This document shows positions 1-8,520 of a DNA stretch of 64,000 nt, one piece after another (position 1 is the first letter of the stretch; every line of letters begins with the position of its first letter). Under the pieces are notes generated by a model. That model made no database searches and was not told where the DNA came from. It saw only the letters and a list, made by a program, of their open reading frames with translations. Source of the DNA: Nocardioides allogilvus (GTDB lineage: Bacteria > Actinomycetota > Actinomycetes > Propionibacteriales > Nocardioidaceae); assembly GCF_003047285.1 (NCBI RefSeq), contig NZ_PZYX01000001.1:434001-498000 (forward strand), given 5' to 3'. The position numbers were made by a program, and so were the translations under genes.

Positions 1-265
1 AGTCGTCGAAGGCGATCGGGTCGACCAGCCAGGTGCCGGCGCCCTCGCGCCGGAGCTGGATGAGATAGGCGCGGGAGGAGTAGCGGTAGCCGGAGGCGCG
101 CTCGGCGTCGATCGCGACCGGCCCGCTGGCCGCGCCCAGAGCGGCGCACGCCTCGGCGAGGGCCTCGTCGGTCTCCACCACGTGGGGCAGGCCGTCGCGC
201 AGAGTGAGCAGGGGTGCGAGGGGTGGCTCGTCGACCGCCGCCTCTGTCGTGGGTGCTTCGTCCAT
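1..265 (-). CDS. rnd: Ribonuclease D (N-terminal part; cut by window edge)
   Basis: The first 88 codons of a 3'-5' exoribonuclease of the RNase D (DEDD) family, acting on tRNA and other structured RNA ends in the cytoplasm. The visible part contains the first exonuclease motif, DAERA (Asp-x-Glu, metal-binding), followed by YLIQLRREG and WLVDP, a typical RNase D beginning. The C-terminal half, including the expected HRDC domain, lies before base 1. The ATG start lies 2 bases beyond the stop of the DUF3000 gene, so the two genes are probably co-transcribed. The family call rests on the first motif and on the neighbouring DUF3000 gene. Confidence 0.85.
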   Translation of the reverse strand, partial: MDEAPTTEAAVDEPPLAPLLTLRDGLPHVVETDEALAEACAALGAASGPVAIDAERASGYRYSSRAYLIQLRREGAGTWLVDPIAFDD

Positions 266-267
266 CG

Positions 268-885
268 TCACGAGCCGCGCTGACCGCGCCGGCTCGGGAT
301 CGCCGTGACGCCCTCGGGGACGGGCGGGAGCCCGGCCGAGGTGCACAACAGCTCGGCCCACGCCTCGACGTGGGGGCCGAGGTCGAGCGGCTTGTCCTCG
401 TCGGTGGCCACGGGGGTCCAGGAGGCGCGGACCTCGATCTGGGCGGTGCCCTCCTCGTCGGCCATGCCGCCGAAGCTCTCGGTGGCCACGCTCGTGACCG
501 TCCCGGACATCTCGGCGTAGACCGCGCCATGGGCCTCGAGCGCCTCGCTCAGCCACGACCAGCCCACCGCCGCCAGCATCGGGTCGGAGATCAGGTCGGG
601 GTCGATCTCGGCGCGGGCATAGACCACGCACCGGAAGGTGCCGTTCCAGGCCTCGTTGCCGGCGGGGTCGTGGAGCAGGATGATCCGGCCGGTGCCGAGG
701 TCGACGTCGTCGAGCGTGACGTCGGCGGACAGGGCGGAGGAATAGGGCGCGATGCGCTGCGGGGCCGGCATCTCCTCGCAGAAAACCTCGGGCCGCAGGG
801 CTGCTGCGCGCATGCTGGCGACCGCCGCGCGGAACTCCGCAGGCCCAGCACTCGACTCCGAGTGCGTCTCTTGACGCGCCACCAT
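268..885 (-). CDS. DUF3000 family protein
   Basis: A 205-residue actinobacterial protein of unknown function, recognisable as DUF3000 from its text (for example RIILLHDPAGNEAWNGTFR and FGGMADEEGTAQIEVRASW). The start at 885 is preferred over an in-frame ATG 45 bases upstream, because a TACTGT -10 box at 892-897 sits 6 bases before it, giving a leaderless mRNA and leaving the upstream ATG outside the transcript. No signal peptide or membrane segment is visible, so it is probably cytoplasmic. It is divergent from hemE and lies just upstream of the RNase D gene, a common actinobacterial arrangement. Biochemical role unknown. Confidence 0.85.
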   Translation of the reverse strand: MVARQETHSESSAGPAEFRAAVASMRAAALRPEVFCEEMPAPQRIAPYSSALSADVTLDDVDLGTGRIILLHDPAGNEAWNGTFRCVVYARAEIDPDLISDPMLAAVGWSWLSEALEAHGAVYAEMSGTVTSVATESFGGMADEEGTAQIEVRASWTPVATDEDKPLDLGPHVEAWAELLCTSAGLPPVPEGVTAIPSRRGQRGS

Positions 886-956
886 GGCTCCACAGTAGGT
901 CAGTGGCGGCCGGTGGCGATGTGCCGCCACGCCGCCTGACCTGCGAAGATTCCTCC

Positions 957-2012
957 GTGACAGCCTCCACCGACACCCAGTCAGACGGCGGGCTCGCCGG
1001 CAGCGCCTTCCTGGCCGCGGCCCGTGGCGAGACCCCGAGCCACACGCCCGTGTGGTTCATGCGGCAGGCAGGCCGGTCGCTGCCCGAATACCTGAAGATC
1101 CGCGAGGGCGTCGGGATGCTGGAGTCCTGCATGGACGCCGACCTCGTCACCGAGATCACCCTGCAGCCGGTCCGCCGCTACGGCGTCGACGCGGCCATCT
1201 TCTTCTCCGACATCGTGCTGCCGCTCAAGGCGGTGGGCGTCGACCTCGACATCAAGCCCGGGATCGGCCCCGTCGTGGCCTCCCCGGTGCGCACCCTGGC
1301 CGACGTCGAGGCGATTCCCGACCTCACGCCCGACCACGTCCCCTTCATCACCCAGGCCGTGCAGCAGCTCGTCGCCGAGCTCGGCAGCACGCCGCTGATC
1401 GGCTTCGCGGGCGCGCCGTTCACGGTCGCGTCCTACCTCGTCGAGGGCGGGCCCTCGAAGGAGCACGCGAAGACCAAGGCGCTGATGTTCGGCGCCCCCG
1501 ACGTCTGGGACGCGCTGATGCGCAAGATCGCCGGCATCGCCGCGGACTACCTCCGCATCCAGGTCCAGGCCGGCGCCAGCGCCGTACAGCTCTTCGACTC
1601 GTGGGCCGGTGCGCTCACCCCCGGCGACTACTCCGAGCACGTCATGCCGCACTCCGCGCGCGTGCTGGCCGCGGCCGGCGAGCTCGGCGTGCCCCGCATC
1701 CACTTCGGGGTCGGCACCACCAACCTGCTGGGGCTGATGGCCGAGGCGGGCGCCGACGTCGTCGGCATCGACTGGCGCACACCGCTGGCGGACGGCATTG
1801 CCCGTGTGGGTGACCGCGCCGTGCAGGGCAACCTCGACCCGACGCTGGTCTTCGCACCGACCGACGTGATGACGGCCCGGGCCGCCGAGATCATCGACGC
1901 GGGCCGGGCCGCCAAGGGTCACATCTTCAATCTGGGTCACGGGGTCATCCCGTCGACCGATCCGGGTCAGCTCAAGGCACTCACGGAGTTCGTGCAGGCC
2001 TACCCGGTCTGA
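957..2012 (+). CDS. hemE: Uroporphyrinogen III decarboxylase
   Basis: Decarboxylates the four acetate side chains of uroporphyrinogen III to give coproporphyrinogen III in cytoplasmic haem synthesis. The family signature MRQAGRSLPEY lies near residue 35 (substrate-binding Arg residues), followed by FSDIVLPLKAVGVDLD and FNLGHGVIPSTDP near the C-terminus. The 351-residue length is normal. The GTG start at 957 is chosen because it begins the conserved region; an in-frame ATG at 903 would add an unrelated 18-residue tail. hemY/cgoX and chdC, the later steps of the coproporphyrin-dependent route, lie about 4.4 kb downstream beyond an unrelated ABC transporter block. Confidence 0.97.
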   Translation: MTASTDTQSDGGLAGSAFLAAARGETPSHTPVWFMRQAGRSLPEYLKIREGVGMLESCMDADLVTEITLQPVRRYGVDAAIFFSDIVLPLKAVGVDLDIKPGIGPVVASPVRTLADVEAIPDLTPDHVPFITQAVQQLVAELGSTPLIGFAGAPFTVASYLVEGGPSKEHAKTKALMFGAPDVWDALMRKIAGIAADYLRIQVQAGASAVQLFDSWAGALTPGDYSEHVMPHSARVLAAAGELGVPRIHFGVGTTNLLGLMAEAGADVVGIDWRTPLADGIARVGDRAVQGNLDPTLVFAPTDVMTARAAEIIDAGRAAKGHIFNLGHGVIPSTDPGQLKALTEFVQAYPV

Positions 2013-2015
2013 GCC

Positions 2016-2774
2016 TCACTCGTAGTCGTTGATCGCCCGCACGGTCAGCGCCACCATCACGGCCATGGCCAGCGCGACGACCACGAACCCCTTGCCGAGC
2101 ACGGCCCACTGGAACGTCGGGTCGAGCACCAGCGACCGGGCCGCCTCCATGAGGTAGGTGACCGGGTTGAACGACGCCGCGATCTCCATCAGCCGGCTGA
2201 GCTGGTCGCGGGGCACGAAGTTGGGCGTGATGAACAGCAGCGGGAAGAACGCCATGCCGCCGGCCTGGGTCGCGGCCGCGCTGCGGCTCTTGAGCGCGAT
2301 CAGCTGCATGAAGCCGCTGAAGACCACCGCCCACAGTGCGATCAGCACCAGCAGGACCGCGAAGCCGGCGACGCCGCTCGCGACCCGGACGCCGAACGGC
2401 AGCGCCACGAGCACCATCAGCGCCGTCAGCGCGAGGCTCTTGATGCCCTCGGACCAGAGCCGGCCGAAGACGATCGAGACCCGCGAGATCGGGGCTGCGC
2501 GCAGCTTGTCGAAGTAGCCGCCCTCGATCTCCTCGACCAGGAACAGCGCGGAGCTGCCGAACGACGCGGCCAGCAGCAGGGACGTCGGCAGCTGGAACGC
2601 GGCATAGCCCTGCCCCTGCAGGAAGGCCGTGGTGTCGGCCTGGAAGATCTTCGAGACCTGCCCGGTGTTGACCACCAGGAAGAACAGCGGGATGAAGATG
2701 GTCGGGATCAGGGCGTCGGGGGTGCGCAGCGACTCGCGCACTGCCCGCCCGCCGAGAACGGTGGTGTCACTCAT
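2016..2774 (-). CDS. ABC-2 type drug/polymer exporter permease
   Basis: A 252-residue inner-membrane permease of the ABC-2 (DrrB-like) class. About six hydrophobic segments are visible (for example LIPTIFIPLFFLVV, ALTALMVLVALPFG and VAGFAVLLVLIALWAVVFS), and the family-typical NFVPRDQLSRLMEIAASFNP loop precedes the last helices. Its ATG overlaps the stop of the ATPase gene by 4 bases, so the two are translationally coupled and form a half-transporter pair that probably assembles as a 2+2 complex. Substrate unknown; DrrAB-like pairs usually export hydrophobic drugs or lipids. The stop codon is convergent with hemE, 3 bases away. Confidence 0.92.
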   Translation of the reverse strand: MSDTTVLGGRAVRESLRTPDALIPTIFIPLFFLVVNTGQVSKIFQADTTAFLQGQGYAAFQLPTSLLLAASFGSSALFLVEEIEGGYFDKLRAAPISRVSIVFGRLWSEGIKSLALTALMVLVALPFGVRVASGVAGFAVLLVLIALWAVVFSGFMQLIALKSRSAAATQAGGMAFFPLLFITPNFVPRDQLSRLMEIAASFNPVTYLMEAARSLVLDPTFQWAVLGKGFVVVALAMAVMVALTVRAINDYE

Positions 2775-3571
2775 GCCTGGACCTCCTGTACGTCGCCTGC
2801 CACCCGGGCCCGGCTGCGACCGGTGGCGTCGAGGAACACGTCGTCGAGCGTGGGCACGGAACCGTCACCGCGACGGCGTGCCAGCTCGTCCTTGAGCGCG
2901 GCGGGGGAGCCCTGCCGCACGATGAGGCCGTCGTCGATGATCGCGACCTCGTCGCAGAGCTGGTCGGCCTCCTCGAGGTACTGCGTGGTGAGGAAGACGG
3001 TCGTGCCCTGCTCGTTGATGCGCCGCACCTCTTCCCAGATCGTCAGCCGGCTGGCCGGGTCGAGGCCGGTCGTCGGCTCGTCGAGGAAGAGCACCTCCGG
3101 TCGGTGCACGAGCGCCGAGGCGAGGTCGAGGCGCCGCTTCATGCCGCCGGAGTAGCCCTTGACGTTGCGATCGGCCGAGTCCTCGAGCTCGACGAGGCGC
3201 AGCAGCTCCTCGGTCCGCTCCGCGGCCTCGGCCGACGACATGCCGTAGAGCCGGCACTGCAGCCGGAGCAGCTCGCGGCCGGTCTGGCGCGGGTCGAGCC
3301 CGGCCTCCTGGAGTGCGACACCGATGCGGCGGCGTACGGCGTCGGGATCCGCCGCGACGTCGATGCCGGCCACCCGCGCGGAGCCCGCGGTGATGGTCAT
3401 CAGCGTGGTCAGCATCCGCACGGTGGTGGACTTCCCGGCGCCGTTGGGCCCGAGGAAGCCGAACACCGAACCGGTCGGGATGGCCAGGTCGATGCCGCGC
3501 ACGGCGTCGACCTCACCACCCTTGCCGCGGTAGCGCTTGACGAGGGCGATGGCCTCGACAGCGAGTGTCAT
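2771..3571 (-). CDS. ABC transporter ATP-binding protein (DrrA-like)
   Basis: The ATPase subunit that powers the adjacent ABC-2 permease. It shows Walker A GPNGAGKST, the signature SGGMKRRLDLASAL, Walker B VLFLDEPTTGLDP and a switch region TTQYLEEADQL. The switch has Gln where many ATPases have His, which is usual in daunorubicin-resistance (DrrA) type proteins. The start at 3571 (MTLAVEAIALVKRY) is preferred over upstream codons, which encode an unrelated tail; AGAAGGAGACACCC lies just upstream as a ribosome site. It is divergent from a TetR gene 133 bases away, the likely repressor of the pair. Confidence 0.95.
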   Translation of the reverse strand: MTLAVEAIALVKRYRGKGGEVDAVRGIDLAIPTGSVFGFLGPNGAGKSTTVRMLTTLMTITAGSARVAGIDVAADPDAVRRRIGVALQEAGLDPRQTGRELLRLQCRLYGMSSAEAAERTEELLRLVELEDSADRNVKGYSGGMKRRLDLASALVHRPEVLFLDEPTTGLDPASRLTIWEEVRRINEQGTTVFLTTQYLEEADQLCDEVAIIDDGLIVRQGSPAALKDELARRRGDGSVPTLDDVFLDATGRSRARVAGDVQEVQA

Positions 3572-3704
3572 GGGTGTCTCCTTCTGGTCTGTGGTGACTG
3601 TTCGATGTCTCGAGTGTCTCGGCGATGCAGGACAGTTCCTGTCCGCTGTCGAATCGGGCATGTCCACACCGAGTACATCAATGTCGTCACTGTAGACTTT
3701 GGCC

Positions 3705-4304
3705 ATGACCACGGCAAGAGCGAGCTATCACCACGGCAACCTGCGCGAGGAGCTGGTGCGGGTCGCCCGCGAGCTGGCGCGCGTCGACGGGGCCGACGCG
3801 ATCGGCATCCGCGAGGCGACCAGGCAGGTGGGCGTCACGGCGCGGGCGGCCTACCGGCACTTCGCCGACCGGGACGCGTTCGTGTCAGCGGTCGCGGTCT
3901 CGGTGCTCGACGAGATGGCCGCGACCATCGCGGCCCGGCAGGCGGACGCGGACGACGGGACGGCGTTGCTGACGGCGGTGGGCGAGGGCTACATCGCGTT
4001 CGCCCTCGACGAGCCGGGCTGGTTCGACGTCGCCTTCTTCGCGATGGGGGAGAAGCTGCAGGCGGGCGGGCGGTCGCCGTACACCCTGCTGGAGGAGTCG
4101 CTCGAGGCGCTCGTGGCCGAGGGGAGGCTCGCCGCCGACCGGGTCGGCGACGCCGCCATGACCTGCTGGTCGGGGGTGCACGGGTTCGCGACGCTGACCT
4201 CGCGCGGCCCGTTGCGCGCCCTGCCGCGGGAGACGATCGACGACCAGGCCCGCGTCGTCGTCGCCGACCTGGTCGCAGCCGTCACCCGACCCACGAAGGA
4301 CTGA
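3705..4304 (+). CDS. TetR/AcrR family transcriptional regulator
   Basis: A 199-residue dimeric repressor. The N-terminal helix-turn-helix is IGIREATRQVGVTARAAYRH, preceded by YHHGNLREELV; the C-terminal half is a ligand-binding domain of the TetR_C_33/WHG type with WFDVAFFAMGE. It reads away from the ABC exporter pair, which it probably controls. A TAGACT -10 box at 3693-3698 lies 6 bases before the ATG, so translation is probably leaderless and the upstream TTG is unlikely to be used. The spacer to the exporter contains a weak TACA-TGTA dyad that could be its operator. Confidence 0.93.
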   Translation: MTTARASYHHGNLREELVRVARELARVDGADAIGIREATRQVGVTARAAYRHFADRDAFVSAVAVSVLDEMAATIAARQADADDGTALLTAVGEGYIAFALDEPGWFDVAFFAMGEKLQAGGRSPYTLLEESLEALVAEGRLAADRVGDAAMTCWSGVHGFATLTSRGPLRALPRETIDDQARVVVADLVAAVTRPTKD

Positions 4305-4320
4305 GGGGCTCAGCCCTTCG
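4294..4320. terminator. Bidirectional stem-loop between tetR and NYN gene
   Basis: A hairpin with CGAAGG/CCTTCG outer arms, one A-C mismatch and a CTGAG-GGG-CTCAG inner stem. It spans the stop codons of both convergent genes. There is no T-tract, so it would act as a pausing or insulating hairpin rather than a classic terminator. Confidence 0.6.
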
Positions 4321-5263
4321 GGGTCGTCGTCTTGCGCGCGGTGCGGGTCCGGGTGGTCACCTTCACCGTGGGCGTCGCCGGCGGCTCGGCCTCCGGAGGA
4401 GCCTCGGCGGCCGGGGTCTTCGCGGACGCCTTGGCCGGCGTCTTCTCGGGCGACTTCGCGGCGGCCTTCCTGGGCGCCCTGGTCGCCTTCTTCGGCTCGG
4501 CGGCGGCCTTGCGCGGTGCCTTGAGCCGAACCTCGAGGCGCTTCGCGTCGCCGCGGGTCTCGAGGTAGGGCTGCGCCTGCACGAGGGCGGTCAGCTTGCT
4601 GTGCCCGAAGTTGCGCGGGTCGAAGGAGGCGTGGGTGCGGGTGAGGTGGTTGCCGATCTGCGACACCGTCACCCAGCCGTCCTCGTCGGCCATCGCGTTG
4701 ATCGCCTTGGTCAGCGCGCTCTGGAGGTTGAGCGACGGCGACTCGTCTCCCGACTTCTCGTCGCCGGACCGGCCCTTCTCCTCGGGCTCCTCGGCCTCCT
4801 CGTCCGGCTGGGACTCCGTCATCAGCACCTCGAGCGCGATGAACCGGTCGCAGGCGTTCTGCAGCGACGACGGCGTGGTCTTGCGGCCGAGGCCGTAGAC
4901 CTTCTTGCCGGACTCGCGCAGCCGCAGCGCCAGGCTGGTGAAGTCGCTGTCGCTGCTGACGATGGCGAACGCCTCGACGTTGTCGGCGTAGAGCAGGTCC
5001 ATCGCGTCGATGATCAGCGCCGAGTCGGTGGAGTTCTTGCCGGTGGTGAAGGCGATCTGGTGCATCGAGCGGATCGCGCGGGCGTTGAGCTCGCGGGACC
5101 AGCCGGCCAGTCGTTGGTGGGAGAAGTCGCCGTACGCCCGCTTGATCGTGGGCGTGCCATATTTCGCGACCTCCTCCAGCAGCGCCTCGGCGTACTTGGG
5201 GGACGTGTTGTCGGCGTCGATGAGGACGGCGATCCGGGTGCCTCCGTGGAGGTCGGCTTCCAT
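4310..5263 (-). CDS. NYN-domain (LabA/DUF88-like) protein with OST-HTH/LOTUS domain and basic tail
   Basis: A 317-residue protein. Residues 1-150 are an NYN/PIN-like nuclease fold: IAVLIDADNTSPKY and AIVSSDSDFTSLALRLRE carry the clustered Asp residues of a metal-dependent RNase site. Residues about 175-245 (LQSALTKAINAM, GNHLTRTHASFDPRNFG) match an OST-HTH/LOTUS RNA-binding module. The last 70 residues are a Lys/Ala/Pro-rich histone-H1-like tail. A TATGGT box at 5270-5275 lies 6 bases before the start, so it is probably leaderless. Likely acts on RNA in the cytoplasm or nucleoid; the substrate is unknown. Confidence 0.88.
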   Translation of the reverse strand: MEADLHGGTRIAVLIDADNTSPKYAEALLEEVAKYGTPTIKRAYGDFSHQRLAGWSRELNARAIRSMHQIAFTTGKNSTDSALIIDAMDLLYADNVEAFAIVSSDSDFTSLALRLRESGKKVYGLGRKTTPSSLQNACDRFIALEVLMTESQPDEEAEEPEEKGRSGDEKSGDESPSLNLQSALTKAINAMADEDGWVTVSQIGNHLTRTHASFDPRNFGHSKLTALVQAQPYLETRGDAKRLEVRLKAPRKAAAEPKKATRAPRKAAAKSPEKTPAKASAKTPAAEAPPEAEPPATPTVKVTTRTRTARKTTTPKG

Positions 5264-5321
5264 GCATCGACCATAGCCGCGCCGCTCGGTCGTCGAGGAC
5301 GCAGCCACGTCGTCGGGGGCG

Positions 5322-6317
5322 TCACGGCGTGGCGGGTTCCTTTGCCGTACGACGGCGGGCACTGCGGCGTACGAACAACCACACGGGCAGCCCGAAGATC
5401 GCCAGCACGATCGCGAACGGCAGCAGGGCCCCGGTGATGGTGGCCATCGCCGTCGCGAACTCGCCGAGCGCCGACATGCCGCTCCTGAGCCCGGTGAGGA
5501 AGCCGGCGTCGCCGTCCTCCTTCCCCTCCTCGGCGGCGTGCTTGCGCTCGATGTCGATGGTGATCGTCGAGTCGCTGGTCTGGTCGGAGAGCCAGGCCTG
5601 CTGCGACTTCAGCGAGTCGAGCTCGGCCTGACGACGCGTCAGCTGCGACTCGATCCAGATGATGTCCTTGAGCGAGCTGGCCCGTGCGAGCAGCTGCTCG
5701 ACCCGCCGCAGGCTGCTCTCCTGGGCGCGCACCCGCACGTCGGTGTCGATGACCTGGGTCGTGACGTCCTCGCTCGAGAGCTGCGACTGGCGCAGCTCGG
5801 CCGCCTTCTCCAGCTCCAGCATCGTCGCCGCGAAGGAGCTCGACGGCACCCGGATGACGAGTCGTGCGTACGTCGCCGTGCCCTCGTCGTCGGTCTGGGT
5901 GTTCTCCTCGGAGACCGTTCCTTGCTGGGCGTCCACGATGCGCTGGACGTCGCGGCGGGCCTTCGCCACGTCGGCGCTCACCAGCGACACGGTGCCGTTC
6001 GAGATGACGTGGCGCTCGATCGCGGGCTGTCGCGCCTTGCTGGCCGAGGTGCCGGTGACGGCGTCGCCGGTGGCAGCGTCGCCGGAGTACTGCCTGTCGA
6101 GCTCGGCGGCCCGGCTGTCGCTGCCCGCACCGTCGGAGCCCGCGCCCGCGGCGGAGGTCGACTCGCGGTCCGCGTAGCCGGCGTCGCTCTGGCCGCCGGA
6201 CGAGCAGGCGGCGAGGCCGGTCATGAGGGTCGCCGTCATGGTGACTGCTGCGATGAGCCCGGCCTTCCGGCGCCGGTTGCGCGGGGAGCGCGGCTGGTTC
6301 CGCGTGAGTGTTGTCAT
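5322..6317 (-). CDS. DUF4349 domain lipoprotein
   Basis: A 331-residue exported protein. The N-terminus has a basic region, a hydrophobic stretch and a lipobox ending LAAC (Cys38), so it is probably lipid-anchored. The middle is a DUF4349 region with a long helical/coiled-coil part (LELEKAAELRQSQLSSEDV, ASSLKDIIWIESQLTRRQAE). A transmembrane helix (LLPFAIVLAIFGLPVWLFV) and a basic tail end the protein. DUF4349 proteins are common in Gram-positive envelopes but have no defined role. It is divergent from the porphyrinogen oxidase gene. Confidence 0.9.
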   Translation of the reverse strand: MTTLTRNQPRSPRNRRRKAGLIAAVTMTATLMTGLAACSSGGQSDAGYADRESTSAAGAGSDGAGSDSRAAELDRQYSGDAATGDAVTGTSASKARQPAIERHVISNGTVSLVSADVAKARRDVQRIVDAQQGTVSEENTQTDDEGTATYARLVIRVPSSSFAATMLELEKAAELRQSQLSSEDVTTQVIDTDVRVRAQESSLRRVEQLLARASSLKDIIWIESQLTRRQAELDSLKSQQAWLSDQTSDSTITIDIERKHAAEEGKEDGDAGFLTGLRSGMSALGEFATAMATITGALLPFAIVLAIFGLPVWLFVRRSARRRTAKEPATP

Positions 6318-6419
6318 GAGCGTCGGACGCCGTCGATCGGGCAGCCGGTTCCCTGCGGAGGACTGCCGTGACCGAACCGTGACGGGGGCGGCGGACCCGG
6401 TCGTGCCAGAGTTGCCCGC

Positions 6420-7751
6420 GTGAGGCATGACGTCGTGGTGGTCGGAGCGGGCATCGCCGGCCTGACCGCGGCCCGCGATCTCGCGGCCACCCACGAAGTG
6501 CTGGTGCTCGAGGGCTCGCCCCGGATCGGCGGCAAGCTGCGACGCGAGTCGGTGGCCGGGGTCCTCGTCGACGTCGGCGCCGAGGCGATGCTCAACCGCC
6601 GGCCCGAGGGCGTGGCACTGGCGCGCGACCTCGGCCTCGACGTGGTGCACCCGACGACCGCGACCTCGCGGATCTACTCGCGCGGCGAGCTGCGGCCGAT
6701 GCCGCGATCGCTGATGGGCGTGCCCTTCGACCTCGACGAGCTGGCGGCGTCAGGGGTGCTGTCCGGGTCCGGCCTGGCCCGCGTGCGCGCCGAGACCGCG
6801 GTGGCCTTCGACGACGACGTCAGCGTCGGCGAGCTCGTGGCGACCAGGCTCGGTGACGAGGTCGTCGACCGCCTCGTCGAGCCGCTGCTGGGCGGTGTCT
6901 ATGCCGGACGGGCCCACCGCATCTCGGCCGCGGCAGCGGTCCCACAGCTGCTGGCGATGGCTCGGCGTGGCTCGCTGCTGGACCAGGCAGCCGGGTTCCC
7001 GCGCAGCGACGTCCCCGTCTTCGCCGGGCTGCCGGGCGGGATGGGTCTGCTCCCGGCCGCGGTCGCCGCCGGTCTCGACGTCCGCCTCGACTCCACCGTG
7101 CGTGAGCTGCGCCGCGCCGGCGACGGCTGGGCCCTGACCGTCGGCTCGACGCACGCACCCGAGACCGTGCTCGCGCGGCACGTCGTGCTGGCGACACCGG
7201 CTGCATCCACGGCCAGGCTGCTGGCCGGGGTCGCGCCCGAGGCCGCCGTCGGCGTCGCGCGCATCGAGTCCGCCAGCGTGGCTGTCGTGACGCTCGCCCT
7301 CCCGTGCGAGGCCGTCACGCACCTTGGTGACCGGTCGGGCTTCCTGGTGCCGCCGGTCGAGCAGCGCGGGATCAAGGCCAGCACCTTCTCCTTCGCCAAG
7401 TGGGACTGGGTGCACGAGGCCGGCGGCGAGGTCGCGATCCTGCGGACCTCACTGGGTCGCGTGGGGGAGGAGACGACCCTGCAGGCGACCGACGACGAGC
7501 TGGTCGCGCGCTCGCTGGCCGAGCTCGCGGAGCTGGCCGGCGTCGTCGCCGTACCCATCGACACGCACGTGCAGCGGTGGGGCGGAGGCCTGCCGCAGTA
7601 CGCCGTCGGCCACCTCGACCTGGTCGCGCGCGTGCGCTCCTCGCTGCCGCCCGGCCTGGCCGTCTGCGGCGCCTGGTGTGACGGAGTGGGCATCCCCGCG
7701 GTGATCGGGTCAGCCCATCGTGCGGCCGCCGAGGTCGCCCGGGCAGAATGA
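6420..7751 (+). CDS. cgoX: Coproporphyrinogen III / protoporphyrinogen oxidase (HemY type)
   Basis: An FAD-dependent oxidase of the HemY family. It has the dinucleotide-binding motif [15 protein letters not shown] at the N-terminus, [20 protein letters not shown], and a C-terminal [23 protein letters not shown]-binding segment; 443 residues is normal. In actinobacteria this family works in the coproporphyrin-dependent pathway, oxidising coproporphyrinogen III to coproporphyrin III, and its close link to chdC supports that. The start is GTG; a CAGAGT box 7 bases upstream may drive a leaderless transcript. Its stop overlaps the next start by 4 bases (ATGA). Confidence 0.95.
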   Translation: MRHDVVVVGAGIAGLTAARDLAATHEVLVLEGSPRIGGKLRRESVAGVLVDVGAEAMLNRRPEGVALARDLGLDVVHPTTATSRIYSRGELRPMPRSLMGVPFDLDELAASGVLSGSGLARVRAETAVAFDDDVSVGELVATRLGDEVVDRLVEPLLGGVYAGRAHRISAAAAVPQLLAMARRGSLLDQAAGFPRSDVPVFAGLPGGMGLLPAAVAAGLDVRLDSTVRELRRAGDGWALTVGSTHAPETVLARHVVLATPAASTARLLAGVAPEAAVGVARIESASVAVVTLALPCEAVTHLGDRSGFLVPPVEQRGIKASTFSFAKWDWVHEAGGEVAILRTSLGRVGEETTLQATDDELVARSLAELAELAGVVAVPIDTHVQRWGGGLPQYAVGHLDLVARVRSSLPPGLAVCGAWCDGVGIPAVIGSAHRAAAEVARAE

Positions 7752-8455
7752 GCCGTATGGCGACGAAGGCAGCGAAGGCACGAGAGCTCAACGACACCAT
7801 CCGCTACACGATGTGGTCGGTCTTCAAGCTGCGCGACGTGCTCGGCGCCGCCGACCGCGACACCGAGGCGTCCGAGGTGGAGGCGCTCTTCGCGTCGCAG
7901 GCCGAGGAGGACATCGTGGTGCGCGGGCTCTACGACGTCAGCGGCCTGCGCGCCGACGCCGACCTGATGGTCTGGTGGCACGCCGAGGACAGCGAGATGC
8001 TGCAGTCGGCCTACAACACGTTCCGCCGCACGACCTTCGGCGCGCGGCTGGAGCCCGTCTGGTCGCAGATGGCGCTGCACCGTCCCGCGGAGTTCAACAA
8101 GTCGCACATCCCCGCCTTCCTGGCCGACGAGGAGACGAAGGCGCACGTCTGCGTCTATCCCTTCGTGCGCTCCTACGAGTGGTACCTCCTCGACGACGGC
8201 GAGCGCCGCGCGATGCTCGCCGAGCACGGCAAGATGGCCCGCGACTACCCCGACGTCCGCGCCAACACGGTCGCGTCCTTCGCGCTCGGTGACTACGAGT
8301 GGATGCTGGCCTTCGAGGCCGACGAGCTGTACCGGATCGTCGACCTGATGCGCCACCTGCGCGGCTCCGAGACCCGTCGCCACGTGCGCGACGAGGTGCC
8401 GTTCTACACCGGCTCGCGGGTCTCGCCCGCGGAGCTGGTCGCCCGTCTGCCCTGA
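7748..8455 (+). CDS. chdC: Coproheme decarboxylase (HemQ)
   Basis: Converts coproheme to haem b by two peroxide-dependent decarboxylations, the last step of the coproporphyrin-dependent pathway. This is the chlorite-dismutase-like fold, 235 residues. Tyr137 (in [11 protein letters not shown]), His120 (NKSHIPAF) and His160 ([11 protein letters not shown]) fall at the positions expected for the catalytic Tyr, distal His and haem-ligand His of actinobacterial ChdC. Translationally coupled to cgoX through a 4-base overlap. The start could also be the ATG 9 bases further in. Confidence 0.95.
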   Translation: MSRMATKAAKARELNDTIRYTMWSVFKLRDVLGAADRDTEASEVEALFASQAEEDIVVRGLYDVSGLRADADLMVWWHAEDSEMLQSAYNTFRRTTFGARLEPVWSQMALHRPAEFNKSHIPAFLADEETKAHVCVYPFVRSYEWYLLDDGERRAMLAEHGKMARDYPDVRANTVASFALGDYEWMLAFEADELYRIVDLMRHLRGSETRRHVRDEVPFYTGSRVSPAELVARLP

Positions 8456-8520
8456 CGCACGGTCGGCCGGGGACCCGGCATAGTGGACGCGTCACGTCCC
8501 TCGGCACGAAGGAACCAGCG

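Noticed and set aside
3699-3704. TTG start two codons before the TetR ATG
   Set aside because: The -10 box at 3693-3698 puts the transcript start at about the ATG, so the TTG would not be transcribed.
3104-5437. Very long open frames opposite or out of frame with known genes (here 777 codons)
   Set aside because: They overlap clear genes, are rich in Arg/Gly/Ala/Pro, have no domain and arise from the high GC content. The same was found on the other strand of most genes.
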